A DNA stretch of 64,000 nucleotides from Roseomonas sp. HF4. Lineage in GTDB: Bacteria > Pseudomonadota > Alphaproteobacteria > Acetobacterales > Acetobacteraceae. The notes beneath the pieces were generated by a model. The model saw nothing but the letters and a program-made list of their open reading frames with translations. It did no database searches and was not told where the DNA came from. Within the stretch, counting starts at the first letter, position 1. Every line of letters begins with the position of its first letter. The DNA lies in contig NZ_STGD01000016.1 of NCBI RefSeq assembly GCF_005222755.1, positions 50,115 through 114,114 on the forward strand, given 5' to 3'. Below are positions 7,340 to 14,527 of this stretch, one piece after another. Both the position numbers and the translations under genes were made by a program.

Positions 7340-9178
7340 ATGCAGACCGCAATGCCCCGTGCCGTCGCGCCGCGGGTGCGGCCCGCCCCCCGCGCCGCCC
7401 CCGCCCGACCTGCACCCCCCGCCCGCCGACGGCCCCGCCTGGGGACGCGCCTGTTGCGCTGGGCGGTCATCCTCTCGGTCTGGGGGATGGTCGCGGGCTT
7501 CCTCGCCCTGCTCTGGTTCGCCTGGGACCTGCCGCGGCCCGAGGATGCGCTGGGCGCCACGCGCCGCCCCTCGGTCACGATGCTGGCGGCCGACGGCGCG
7601 CTGCTCGCCACGAGCGGCGACCTCTATGGGGAGACGGTGCGGCTGCGCGACCTGCCAGCGCATCTGCCGGCCGCCTTCGTCGCGATCGAGGACCGACGCT
7701 TCCGCGACCATGCCGGGCTCGATGTCATCGGCGTCGCGCGCGCGCTGGTCGCGAACCTGACCGCCGGGCGGGTGGTGCAGGGCGGCTCCACCATCACGCA
7801 GCAGCTCGCCAAGAACCTGTTCCTGACGCCGGAACGCAGCCTGCGCCGCAAGGTGCAGGAGGCGCTGCTGGCGCTCTGGCTGGAACACCGCTTCAGCAAG
7901 GATGAATTGCTGACGATCTACCTCAACCGCGTCTATCTCGGCGCCGGGACCTTCGGCGTCGATGCCGCCGCGCGGCTCTATTTCGGCGTGCCGGCGCGCG
8001 GGCTGTCCATCGCGCAATCGGCGGTGCTGGCGGGGCTGCCGCGGGCACCCTCGCGGCTCAATCCGCGCGTGAACCCCTCGGCCGCCGTCGGCCGCGCGGT
8101 CGAGGTGCTGGACGCCATGGCCGAGACCGGCGCCATCACCGCCGCCCAGGCGCTCACCGAGGCCGAGCGCATCCGCTTCGCGCGCCCGCCGTCGCGCGAT
8201 GCCGGCTGGTTCGCCGACTGGGTGCGGGATGGCCTGGCGGAGCGCGCGCCGCCCGGCACCGACCTGCTGCTGCGCACCACGCTCGACACGCGGCTGCAGG
8301 CGGCGGTGGAGGCACGGATCGAGGCGCTGCTGGCCGGCCCCGGCCGTGCCGCCGGCGTCGCGCAGGGCGCGGTCGTCGCGATGGAGGCCGCGACGGGCGC
8401 GGTGCGCGCCATGGCGGGCGGGCGGGACTACCGCAGCAGCCCCTTCAACCGCGCGACCCAGGCGCGGCGCCAGCCGGGCTCGGCCTTCAAGCCCTTCGTG
8501 TTCCTGGCGGCACTCGAGGCGGGCGCGACGCCGGACGATGAGGTCTCGGACGCGCCCGTCTCGCTGGGCGGCTGGGCGCCGGGCAATGGCGCCTGGCGCG
8601 CACGCGGCGCGATCACGCTGGAGGACGCGCTGGCCCATTCGGTCAACACCGCGGCGGTGCGCATCATGCAGCGCGCCGGCGGGCCGCGCGCGGTGGCGGC
8701 CAGCGCCGGGCGCGCCGGGCTGCCGGGGCCGCTGCCGCGGGAAGCCTCGATCGCGCTCGGCACGGCGGAGGTGACGCTGCTCGACCTCGTCGCCGGCTAT
8801 GCGCCCTTCGCGAATGGCGGCAACCGCGTGGCGCCCTTCGGCATCGCCGAGGCACGCGCGGAAGGCCGCGCCGTCGCCTGGCTGCCGGCGGCCCCTGCCC
8901 CGGCCATCGCGCCGGAACACGCCGCGGCGATGCTCCGGATGCTGGGCGCCGTGGTCGCGCGCGGCACGGGGCGCGCGGCGTCGGTGCCGGGTCTTGCGGT
9001 GGCCGGCAAGACCGGCACGACGCAGGACAACCGCGACGCCTGGTTCATCGGCATCGCGGGGGGCCTCGTGATCGGCGTCTGGCTCGGCAACGACGATGCG
9101 CGGCCGATGGAGGGCGTCGCGGGCGGCGGCCTGCCCGCGCGGCTGTTCCGCGAGATCCTGGAGGCCGCGCGGGGGTAG
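7340..9178 (+). CDS. Class A penicillin-binding protein (PBP1A-type)
   Basis: A 612-residue bifunctional peptidoglycan synthase. A Pro/Arg-rich cytoplasmic tail (residues 1-38) precedes one membrane anchor (about 40-60). The GT51 glycosyltransferase domain follows, with catalytic Glu in AIEDRRFRDHAG (residues 115-126) and GGSTITQQLAKNL (148-160). The transpeptidase has SxxK at 381-384 (SAFK), SVN at 434-436 and KTGT at 557-560, so both activities look intact. It is shorter than typical PBP1A (about 800) and lacks the OB insert, resembling the compact alphaproteobacterial class. The ATG at 7340 gives the basic tail; 7352 is an alternative. Confidence 0.92.
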   Translation: MQTAMPRAVAPRVRPAPRAAPARPAPPARRRPRLGTRLLRWAVILSVWGMVAGFLALLWFAWDLPRPEDALGATRRPSVTMLAADGALLATSGDLYGETVRLRDLPAHLPAAFVAIEDRRFRDHAGLDVIGVARALVANLTAGRVVQGGSTITQQLAKNLFLTPERSLRRKVQEALLALWLEHRFSKDELLTIYLNRVYLGAGTFGVDAAARLYFGVPARGLSIAQSAVLAGLPRAPSRLNPRVNPSAAVGRAVEVLDAMAETGAITAAQALTEAERIRFARPPSRDAGWFADWVRDGLAERAPPGTDLLLRTTLDTRLQAAVEARIEALLAGPGRAAGVAQGAVVAMEAATGAVRAMAGGRDYRSSPFNRATQARRQPGSAFKPFVFLAALEAGATPDDEVSDAPVSLGGWAPGNGAWRARGAITLEDALAHSVNTAAVRIMQRAGGPRAVAASAGRAGLPGPLPREASIALGTAEVTLLDLVAGYAPFANGGNRVAPFGIAEARAEGRAVAWLPAAPAPAIAPEHAAAMLRMLGAVVARGTGRAASVPGLAVAGKTGTTQDNRDAWFIGIAGGLVIGVWLGNDDARPMEGVAGGGLPARLFREILEAARG

Positions 9179-9230
9179 TTCCGGCGGTCGGTTTCATCCC
9201 CGCCCACGCGCGCCGGCCCTTCCGGAACGG

Positions 9231-9292
9231 GCGCCAGGTGCCAGAAAAGGGAGGGGGCCTCGGGGGAGGTCCTCCTCCCCCCACCTTCCGGG
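9231..9292. repeat. Palindromic repeat family 1, degenerate half copy
   Basis: Contains GCGCCAGGTGCCAGAAAAGG, then GGGAGGGGGCCTCGG, then the hairpin GGGGGAGGTCCTCCTCCCCC. The order matches the right half of family 1, but the GAGAAGTTC loop is replaced. It follows the PBP gene by about 50 bases. Confidence 0.5.
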
Positions 9293-9392
9293 CGGCCGCC
9301 CGTGCCAGCCCCGCACCCCCCGCATCCCTGTCCTCGCGCCGCCGCGCCGATGGCGGCGCGGTTCCGCCTTCCGCCCGCCGCATCCCGGGGCG

Positions 9393-10271
9393 ATGCTGCG
9401 GCCGATGCCTCCCGCCCTTCTCGGTGTCGCGCTGCAACTGGCGGCGCTCGCGACCTTCGTCGCCATGGACACCGTCATCAAGCTGCTGACGGCGGGCTTT
9501 CCCGTCTCGCAGATCATGTGGGCGCGCTTCGTCTTCGGCTTCCTGGCGGTGGCGCTGGCGCTGCGCGTACTGGCCGGGCGCGTGCCCTGGCGGTCGCATG
9601 CGCCGGGGCTGCAGACGCTGCGCAGCCTGATCCTCGCGGTCTGCAACCTGCTGTTCACCATCGCGCTCGTGCATATCCCGCTGGCGGATGCGACGGCCGT
9701 CGGTTTCGCCTCCCCGCTGCTGACGGTCGCGCTGGCGGCGGTCTGGCTCAAGGAGAAGGTCGGGTGGCGGCGCTGGGCGGGGGTCGCGATCGGGCTCGGC
9801 GGCGTGGTGGTGCTGCTGCGCCCGCCCTTCCTGTTCGCCGGGGAGCCGGTGCATTGGGCGATGCTGCTGCCTCTCGGCACCGCGGCGCTGTTCGCCGTCT
9901 ACCAGATCCTGACGCGCAAGCTGGCGGCGGTGGACGACCCGCGCACCACCATCCTTCACACGAGCTTCGCGGCGGGGCTCGTCACCTCCGCCGCGCTGCC
10001 GTTCGACTGGGTCTGGCCGAGCGCGGGCGGCTGGGCCGCGCTCCTGCTGCTCGGCGTGCTGGGCGGCGCGGGGCACGGGCTGCTCGTGATGGCCTTCGCC
10101 CGCGCCCCGGCCAGCCTGCTGGCGCCGATGTCCTACACGCAGATGATCTGGGCCGTGCTCGCGGGGCTCATGGTGTTCGGCGACGTGCCGGACGGGCTCA
10201 CCCTCGCCGGCATGGCGGTGATCGCGGCGGGCGGCGTGCTGGTCGCGCTGCCGGACCGGGCGCGACGGTGA
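9393..10271 (+). CDS. DMT superfamily (EamA) metabolite transporter
   Basis: A 292-residue inner-membrane protein with about ten transmembrane helices arranged as two EamA repeats. Clear examples are ALQLAALATFVAMDTVIKLL at the start and MSYTQMIWAVLAGLMVFGD near the end. Conserved EamA hallmarks include the motif around ADATAVGFASPLLTVALAAVWLKEK. Members export or import amino acids, nucleotides or other small metabolites; the substrate is not readable. The ATG at 9393 is used because the first helix follows at once. It lies alone between a PBP gene and pmtA. Confidence 0.88.
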   Translation: MLRPMPPALLGVALQLAALATFVAMDTVIKLLTAGFPVSQIMWARFVFGFLAVALALRVLAGRVPWRSHAPGLQTLRSLILAVCNLLFTIALVHIPLADATAVGFASPLLTVALAAVWLKEKVGWRRWAGVAIGLGGVVVLLRPPFLFAGEPVHWAMLLPLGTAALFAVYQILTRKLAAVDDPRTTILHTSFAAGLVTSAALPFDWVWPSAGGWAALLLLGVLGGAGHGLLVMAFARAPASLLAPMSYTQMIWAVLAGLMVFGDVPDGLTLAGMAVIAAGGVLVALPDRARR

Positions 10272-10451
10272 GCGCGGGCTGGGCACCGCCGGTGCCGGGA
10301 AGCGCGGGCCGATCGGGCGCGGGCGGGCGGCGCATGGCGGGATGGCGTGCGAACCGCTTGCGCCGCTCCCGCCGCTGCTTTACCGAACACGCTCGCGCGT
10401 GGCGGCCCTCCGGCGCCCGGCGACTCGCGGCCCCGTTGCATCAGGCCGCGC

Positions 10452-11168
10452 ATGAGGGACGCGATGGCTGACATCGGACTGGCGAAGGGCGCCGAGGAGC
10501 GCGGGCACGCGCGGGCGGCGCTCGACGCCCACAGCGTGCGCGAGGCGTATCGGCGCTGGGCCGGGGTCTATGACACCGTCTTCGGCGGCGTCTCGGGCTT
10601 CGGGCGGCGGCGCGCCGTCGCGGCGGTCAACCGCATGGCCGGGCCGCGCGTCCTCGAAGTGGGCGTCGGCACCGGCCTCGCTTTGCCGCTCTATCGCCGC
10701 GATCTGCAGGTGGTCGGCATCGACCTGTCGCGGGAGATGCTGGAGAAGGCCAAGGAACGCGTCGCGGCGGAACGCCTGACGCATGTCCGCGGCTTGCTCG
10801 AGATGGACGCCGAGCGCATGGCCTTCGCCGACGGCGCGTTCGACATCGCGGTCGCGATGTTCACCGCGAGCGTGGTGCCCGACGCCAAGCGCCTCTTCGC
10901 CGAGATGTCGCGGGTGGTGCGCCCTGGCGGCCACATGCTGTTCGTCAATCATTTCGCGGCCGAGGGCGGTCCGCGCTGGTGGGTGGAGCGCGCCATGGCG
11001 CCGCTGTCGCGCCGGCTCGGCTGGCATCCGGATTTCGCGCTACGCGACCTGCTCGACCCCGCGATCACGCCCGTGGACAGTTTCGAGCCCTGCCCGCCGG
11101 CAGGGATCTTCACGCTGCTGACGATGCGCACGCCGGAAGCGACGCCGCAGGCGCTCGCGGCGGAGTAG
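10452..11168 (+). CDS. pmtA: Class I SAM methyltransferase, PmtA-like phosphatidylethanolamine N-methyltransferase
   Basis: A 238-residue methyltransferase. The start YRRWAGVYDTVFGGVSGFGR and motif I VLEVGVGTGLALPLY, with acidic post-I residue in VVGIDLSREML, closely match the Rhodobacter-type PmtA family, which methylates phosphatidylethanolamine in three steps to phosphatidylcholine at the inner membrane. VNHF near residue 160 fits the same family. UbiE-type methyltransferases are related, so the lipid role is probable rather than certain. An alternative ATG at 10464 would shorten it by four residues. The 180 bases before it show no gene. Confidence 0.75.
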   Translation: MRDAMADIGLAKGAEERGHARAALDAHSVREAYRRWAGVYDTVFGGVSGFGRRRAVAAVNRMAGPRVLEVGVGTGLALPLYRRDLQVVGIDLSREMLEKAKERVAAERLTHVRGLLEMDAERMAFADGAFDIAVAMFTASVVPDAKRLFAEMSRVVRPGGHMLFVNHFAAEGGPRWWVERAMAPLSRRLGWHPDFALRDLLDPAITPVDSFEPCPPAGIFTLLTMRTPEATPQALAAE

Positions 11169-11319
11169 CCGGCAGGGACGGGGAAGCCGAGCCTCCTCCG
11201 ACCCTGTCCCTGCTGTCCTCGCTTTCCCGGCCGTGCCAACGGCCGCATCCTTCGATACCCGGCATGTTCCCGCACCGGCCGTCAGGCGCAAGGCAGCCGG
11301 CGGCGCTCATCCCGGCACC

Positions 11320-11390
11320 CGGCATCGATGCCCGGGGGGCAAGGAAGGTCGAGGCGGATGCGCGGGGAGAAGTTCCCGTCTCCCCCGCCC
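11320..11390. repeat. Palindromic repeat family 1, right-half copy
   Basis: Reads GGGGGGCAAGGAAGGTCGAGG, then a 20-base spacer, then the hairpin CGGGGAGAAGTTCCCGTCTCCCC (written here in parts: GGGGAGAAGTTCCC then GTCTCCCCCG). It sits between the convergent pmtA and the ankyrin-like gene; no left hairpin is recognisable. Confidence 0.6.
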
Positions 11391-11414
11391 TGTTTCAGGT
11401 CCCGCCGCCCGTCC

Positions 11415-12038
11415 TCAGCCGCCGCGCCGCCCCGTCGTCGCCCCGCGCCCCGCGTCGAAGCCGAGGAACCCGACCTCCGGCCGTGGCGCGCCGCCGTCAT
11501 TGGCGAACAGCCGCGGCCGCAGCACCGGCGGCGGCCCGCGCACCACCGGCCCGCGGCCGGCCTGCGCTGCCGCCCGCGCGGCCCGGGTCGCTTCCTCACG
11601 TGCCGCGCGGTCGCGCGCCGCGCGCTGCGCGGGCGTCAGGGAGCCCTCGGCCGGCGGCGCCGGCCCGCGTACCGTACGCCGGGCCGACAGCAGGAAGAAC
11701 AGGATCTCGTTCCGCCCCTGGTCGACCGACGCCTCGATCGGCGTCAGGCCGAGCACGTTGCGTTCCTCGAGGCTGGCGCCCCGGTTCATCGCGTCCCGCG
11801 CGGCGGCGAGGTCGCCGCGGTTGATCGCGTCGAACAGCGCCTCGGTGGGTGCGAGGTTGGCGTTCGGGTTGGCCGGGATCGGCTCCGGCGCCTGGCGCGC
11901 CGTGAGCCCCGGCAGCGCCGCGGGCGGCGGCGGCGCGCCACCCGGCGCCGCGGGCGGCGGCCCGGCGAACTGCGCCAGCGCCACGGCAGGAAGGGCAAGC
12001 ACGCCGGCCGTGGCCAGCAGGGGGATCAGCCGTCTCAT
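11415..12038 (-). CDS. Secreted ankyrin-repeat-like protein
   Basis: A 207-residue exported protein. The signal peptide MRRLIPLLATAGVLALPAVALAQ is followed by a Pro/Ala-rich linker (residues 25-55). Residues about 65-115 resemble one to two ankyrin repeats: ALFDAINRGDLAAARDAMNRG, then GLTPIEASVDQGRNEILFFLL. An Arg/Ala-rich helix (residues 125-160) and a basic Gly/Arg tail follow. It is the last gene after the MoxR/DUF58/DUF4159/GATase run on the same strand. The ankyrin part suggests protein binding in the periplasm; the partner is unknown. Confidence 0.7.
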   Translation of the reverse strand: MRRLIPLLATAGVLALPAVALAQFAGPPPAAPGGAPPPPAALPGLTARQAPEPIPANPNANLAPTEALFDAINRGDLAAARDAMNRGASLEERNVLGLTPIEASVDQGRNEILFFLLSARRTVRGPAPPAEGSLTPAQRAARDRAAREEATRAARAAAQAGRGPVVRGPPPVLRPRLFANDGGAPRPEVGFLGFDAGRGATTGRRGG

Positions 12039-12090
12039 GACGCCGGTTCTACGCCGCTTCGCGCCCCCGGCCAAACGCTTCGTCGCCGCG

Positions 12091-14175
12091 CTACCGGCCT
12101 TCGCGCCGCCAGGCCGCGACCGCCGCGCCCAGCACCAGCACCAGCGCCAGCCAGGGCGGCAGCAGCGGCAGCGCCGAGATGCCGGTCACCGTGTGGTCCC
12201 CGTTGCGCCGGAGCCCGATCCAGCCCGGCCCCGCCACGTCCCGCCCCGGCGCCACGCGGCGCAATTCGGGCAGCGCCGGCGCGCTGCCCGGGCCCATGAA
12301 CCGCGCGACGCCGCCCGTGCCCTCGAGCAGCGGCCGCAGCGGCCCGGGATCGGCCCGCAGGTCCGCGATCTCGAGCGGATTGGCCGCCGCCGAGGCCGCG
12401 AAGGCCACCCGCCGCCCGTCGCTTGCCTGCCAGACGCCGGGCTGCGTCGCGGGCAGGGTCAGCGTCGCCCGCCCGCCGCCGGCTTCCTCCGGCCGCGCGC
12501 GCGTGACCGTGCCGTCCGGCGCCGTGACCGCGAATTCGGGCGGCGCGCCGTCCTCCAGGCTGCGCCGCGTCACGGTCAGGCGCCCGGCCTCGATCCGCGC
12601 GGTCAGGTCCTCCTCCTCGAGTTCCGTCTCGCGCATCAGCCAGTGCGCGATGCGGCGGAGCAGTTCCTGCTGCGGCCCGCCGCCGTCATGCCCGCGCGAC
12701 CAGAGCCAGATGTGGTCGGACAGCAGCAGCGCGACGCGCCCTTCCCCCACCCGGTCCAGCACCAGCAGCGGCGCGCCCTCGGCCCCTTCCATCACGACGT
12801 TGCCGCTGCGCGGCTCGGCGCGGAGCTGGCGGTACCAGCGCCCCCATTGCGGCTCGGCCTCGGCGGTATTGGCGCCGATCAGCCCCTCGGTCACCGGGTG
12901 GCGGAAGCCGAGCGCCGAGACGCGCGGCCGGAACGCCCCCTCCGCCACGATGTTCGCCCGCCCCGCCGGGCGCGCCGGCAGCACCTGGCCGAGCGGCGTC
13001 AGCGCCAGCGACACCGGCCCCGAGTATTCGGGCCCGGTCGACATCAGCAGCGCGCCGCCGCCGCGCACGTAGTCGGCGATGTTGCGCAGATAGGTCACCG
13101 GCAGGATGCCGCGGTTGCTGAACCGGTCGAAGACGATCAGGTCGAATTCGCGCAGCTTCACCTGGAACAACTCGCGCACCGGGAAGGCAATGAGCGCGAG
13201 CTCGCTCAGCGGCGTCAGGTCGTCCTTCTCCGGCGGGCGGAGAATGGTGAAGTGCACGAGGTCGACGTTCGGGTCGGCCTTGAGCAGCCGCCGCCAGGTC
13301 CGCTCCCCCGCATGCGGCTCGCCGCTCACGAGCAGCACGCGCAGCCGGTCGCGCACGCCGTTGATCGTGACGACCTGGCGGTTGTTGCGCGGGCTCACCT
13401 CGCCGGGGCGGGCCTCGGCCTCGATCTCGACGACCGTCGGGCCGCCGCGGCGGATCGGCACGGCGATGCGATGGTCGCGGCCGACGGGCACGCTCTCGCT
13501 CCGCGCCGCCTCGCCGTCGCGGCGGATGGTCAGGCGCGCCGCACCCGTCGCGCGCGGCACGCCGAGTTCATCGACCGCGACCCGGATTTCGACCTCGCGC
13601 CCCACGATGCCGAAGCCCGGCGCCTCAATGATGCGAAGGCGCCGGTCGGTCTCGCCGGCGCGGCCGGGCAGCAGGGCGTGGAAGGGCGCGTCGAAGGGGG
13701 CGGCGGCGGGGATGTCGTGCGCCTGGCCGTCGGTCAGCGCGATGACGCCGGCGAGCCGCGCGCGCGGGATCTCGGCCAGCGCGCGCTCGGCCGCCGTGAA
13801 CAGCCGCGTGCCCTGGTTGCCGCCCTCCGGCACCTCCACGGTGCGGAGCTCGAGGTCGGGCAGGCGGCCGGCCCGCGCCTCGAGCTCGCGCCGCGCGGCC
13901 TCGATCTGCTGGGCGCGGTCGCCGAGTTCGGCACTCTCGCTACGGTCCACGAGCAGCAGCGCGATGTCTGGGCGCGTCTCGCGCGATTCCTCGACGAGGC
14001 GCGGGTTGGCGAGCGCCAGCAGCACCAGCGCGAAACTCGCCGCGCGCCACCAGACGCCGCGCGCGCGGCGCCAGGCGGCGGGGACCAGGGCAAGCACGGC
14101 GAGGACCGCGGCGGCGGCGAGCAGCCAGAGCGGCGGGACCGGGGCGAAGTCGAGGCCGGCGATGGTCTGGGTCAT
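12091..14175 (-). CDS. Membrane protein with glutamine-amidotransferase-like domain
   Basis: A 694-residue protein. Two N-terminal helices (about 15-35 and 43-60) precede a large periplasmic region and one C-terminal helix (LPLLPPWLALVLVLGAAVAAW). Residues about 70-150 resemble a degenerate vWA domain (DIALLLVDRSESAEL, ALTDGQ), and the middle (RVLLVSGEPHAGERTWRRLL, FDLIVFDRFSNRGI, YVRGGGALLMSTGPE) resembles a class I glutamine amidotransferase fold without a catalytic Cys. It belongs to the alphaproteobacterial MoxR/DUF58/BatA cluster, thought to act in envelope chaperone or maturation work. A 350-base repeat block separates it from the upstream DUF4159 gene. Confidence 0.8.
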   Translation of the reverse strand: MTQTIAGLDFAPVPPLWLLAAAAVLAVLALVPAAWRRARGVWWRAASFALVLLALANPRLVEESRETRPDIALLLVDRSESAELGDRAQQIEAARRELEARAGRLPDLELRTVEVPEGGNQGTRLFTAAERALAEIPRARLAGVIALTDGQAHDIPAAAPFDAPFHALLPGRAGETDRRLRIIEAPGFGIVGREVEIRVAVDELGVPRATGAARLTIRRDGEAARSESVPVGRDHRIAVPIRRGGPTVVEIEAEARPGEVSPRNNRQVVTINGVRDRLRVLLVSGEPHAGERTWRRLLKADPNVDLVHFTILRPPEKDDLTPLSELALIAFPVRELFQVKLREFDLIVFDRFSNRGILPVTYLRNIADYVRGGGALLMSTGPEYSGPVSLALTPLGQVLPARPAGRANIVAEGAFRPRVSALGFRHPVTEGLIGANTAEAEPQWGRWYRQLRAEPRSGNVVMEGAEGAPLLVLDRVGEGRVALLLSDHIWLWSRGHDGGGPQQELLRRIAHWLMRETELEEEDLTARIEAGRLTVTRRSLEDGAPPEFAVTAPDGTVTRARPEEAGGGRATLTLPATQPGVWQASDGRRVAFAASAAANPLEIADLRADPGPLRPLLEGTGGVARFMGPGSAPALPELRRVAPGRDVAGPGWIGLRRNGDHTVTGISALPLLPPWLALVLVLGAAVAAWRREGR

Positions 14176-14189
14176 GGCGTGGGCCTAGG

Positions 14190-14296
14190 CGGGGCTCCGC
14201 CCTCCCCGAACCCCACGCCGTCCTCAGGGAGGGCTCTGCCCTCCCCGAACCCCACGCCGTCCTCAGGGAGGGCTCTGCCCTCCCCGAACCCCTCCG
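14190..14296. repeat. 39-bp tandem repeat next to a family 2 element
   Basis: About 2.7 copies of a 39-bp unit that starts GGCTCTGCCCTCCCCGAACC and ends GCCGTCCTCAGGGAG. The first copy has CTCCGCCC in place of CTCTGCCC, and the last copy runs into the family 2 hairpin. It begins about 15 bases upstream of the amidotransferase-like gene start and looks like local amplification of one end of the family 2 element. Confidence 0.8.
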
Positions 14297-14516
14297 GCCA
14301 AAGGCCGAAAGGCCTTTGGGAACCGATACCGGGCACCGGCCACCACCGTGGCACCCGCTGCGACACGCGGCGGGATACCCGCTTGGGCAACGGGCAAGGC
14401 AACGAGCGCCCGGCGCCGGAGCACCCCCGCCGCCCAAGGCCACGTATCGGTTCCCAAAGGCCCTCCGGCCTTTGGTGGGGTGAGGTCCGGAGAGGGGCAA
14501 AGCCCCTCTCCGCGAG
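14297..14516. repeat. Palindromic repeat family 2, composite element (REPIN-like)
   Basis: Outer hairpins are CCAAAGGCCGAAAGGCCTTTGG (14298-14319) and CCAAAGGCCCTCCGGCCTTTGG (14454-14475). Inside them lie inverted arms, CCTTTGGGAACCGATAC (14313-14329) and GTATCGGTTCCCAAAGG (14444-14460), around a core of about 115 bases. The right side continues TGGGGTGAGGTCCGGAGAGG to a GGGGCAAAGCCCC hairpin. It separates two genes of the MoxR cluster. With the tandem repeat it fills 14176-14527; no gene is seen there. Confidence 0.8.
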
Positions 14517-14527
14517 AACCGCCCCGC

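Noticed and set aside
14190..14296. CRISPR-like array
   Set aside because: The 39-bp units are directly adjacent with no unique spacers and no cas genes are present; the same holds for the 63-bp units at 35025-35270 and the 9-bp units at 24145.
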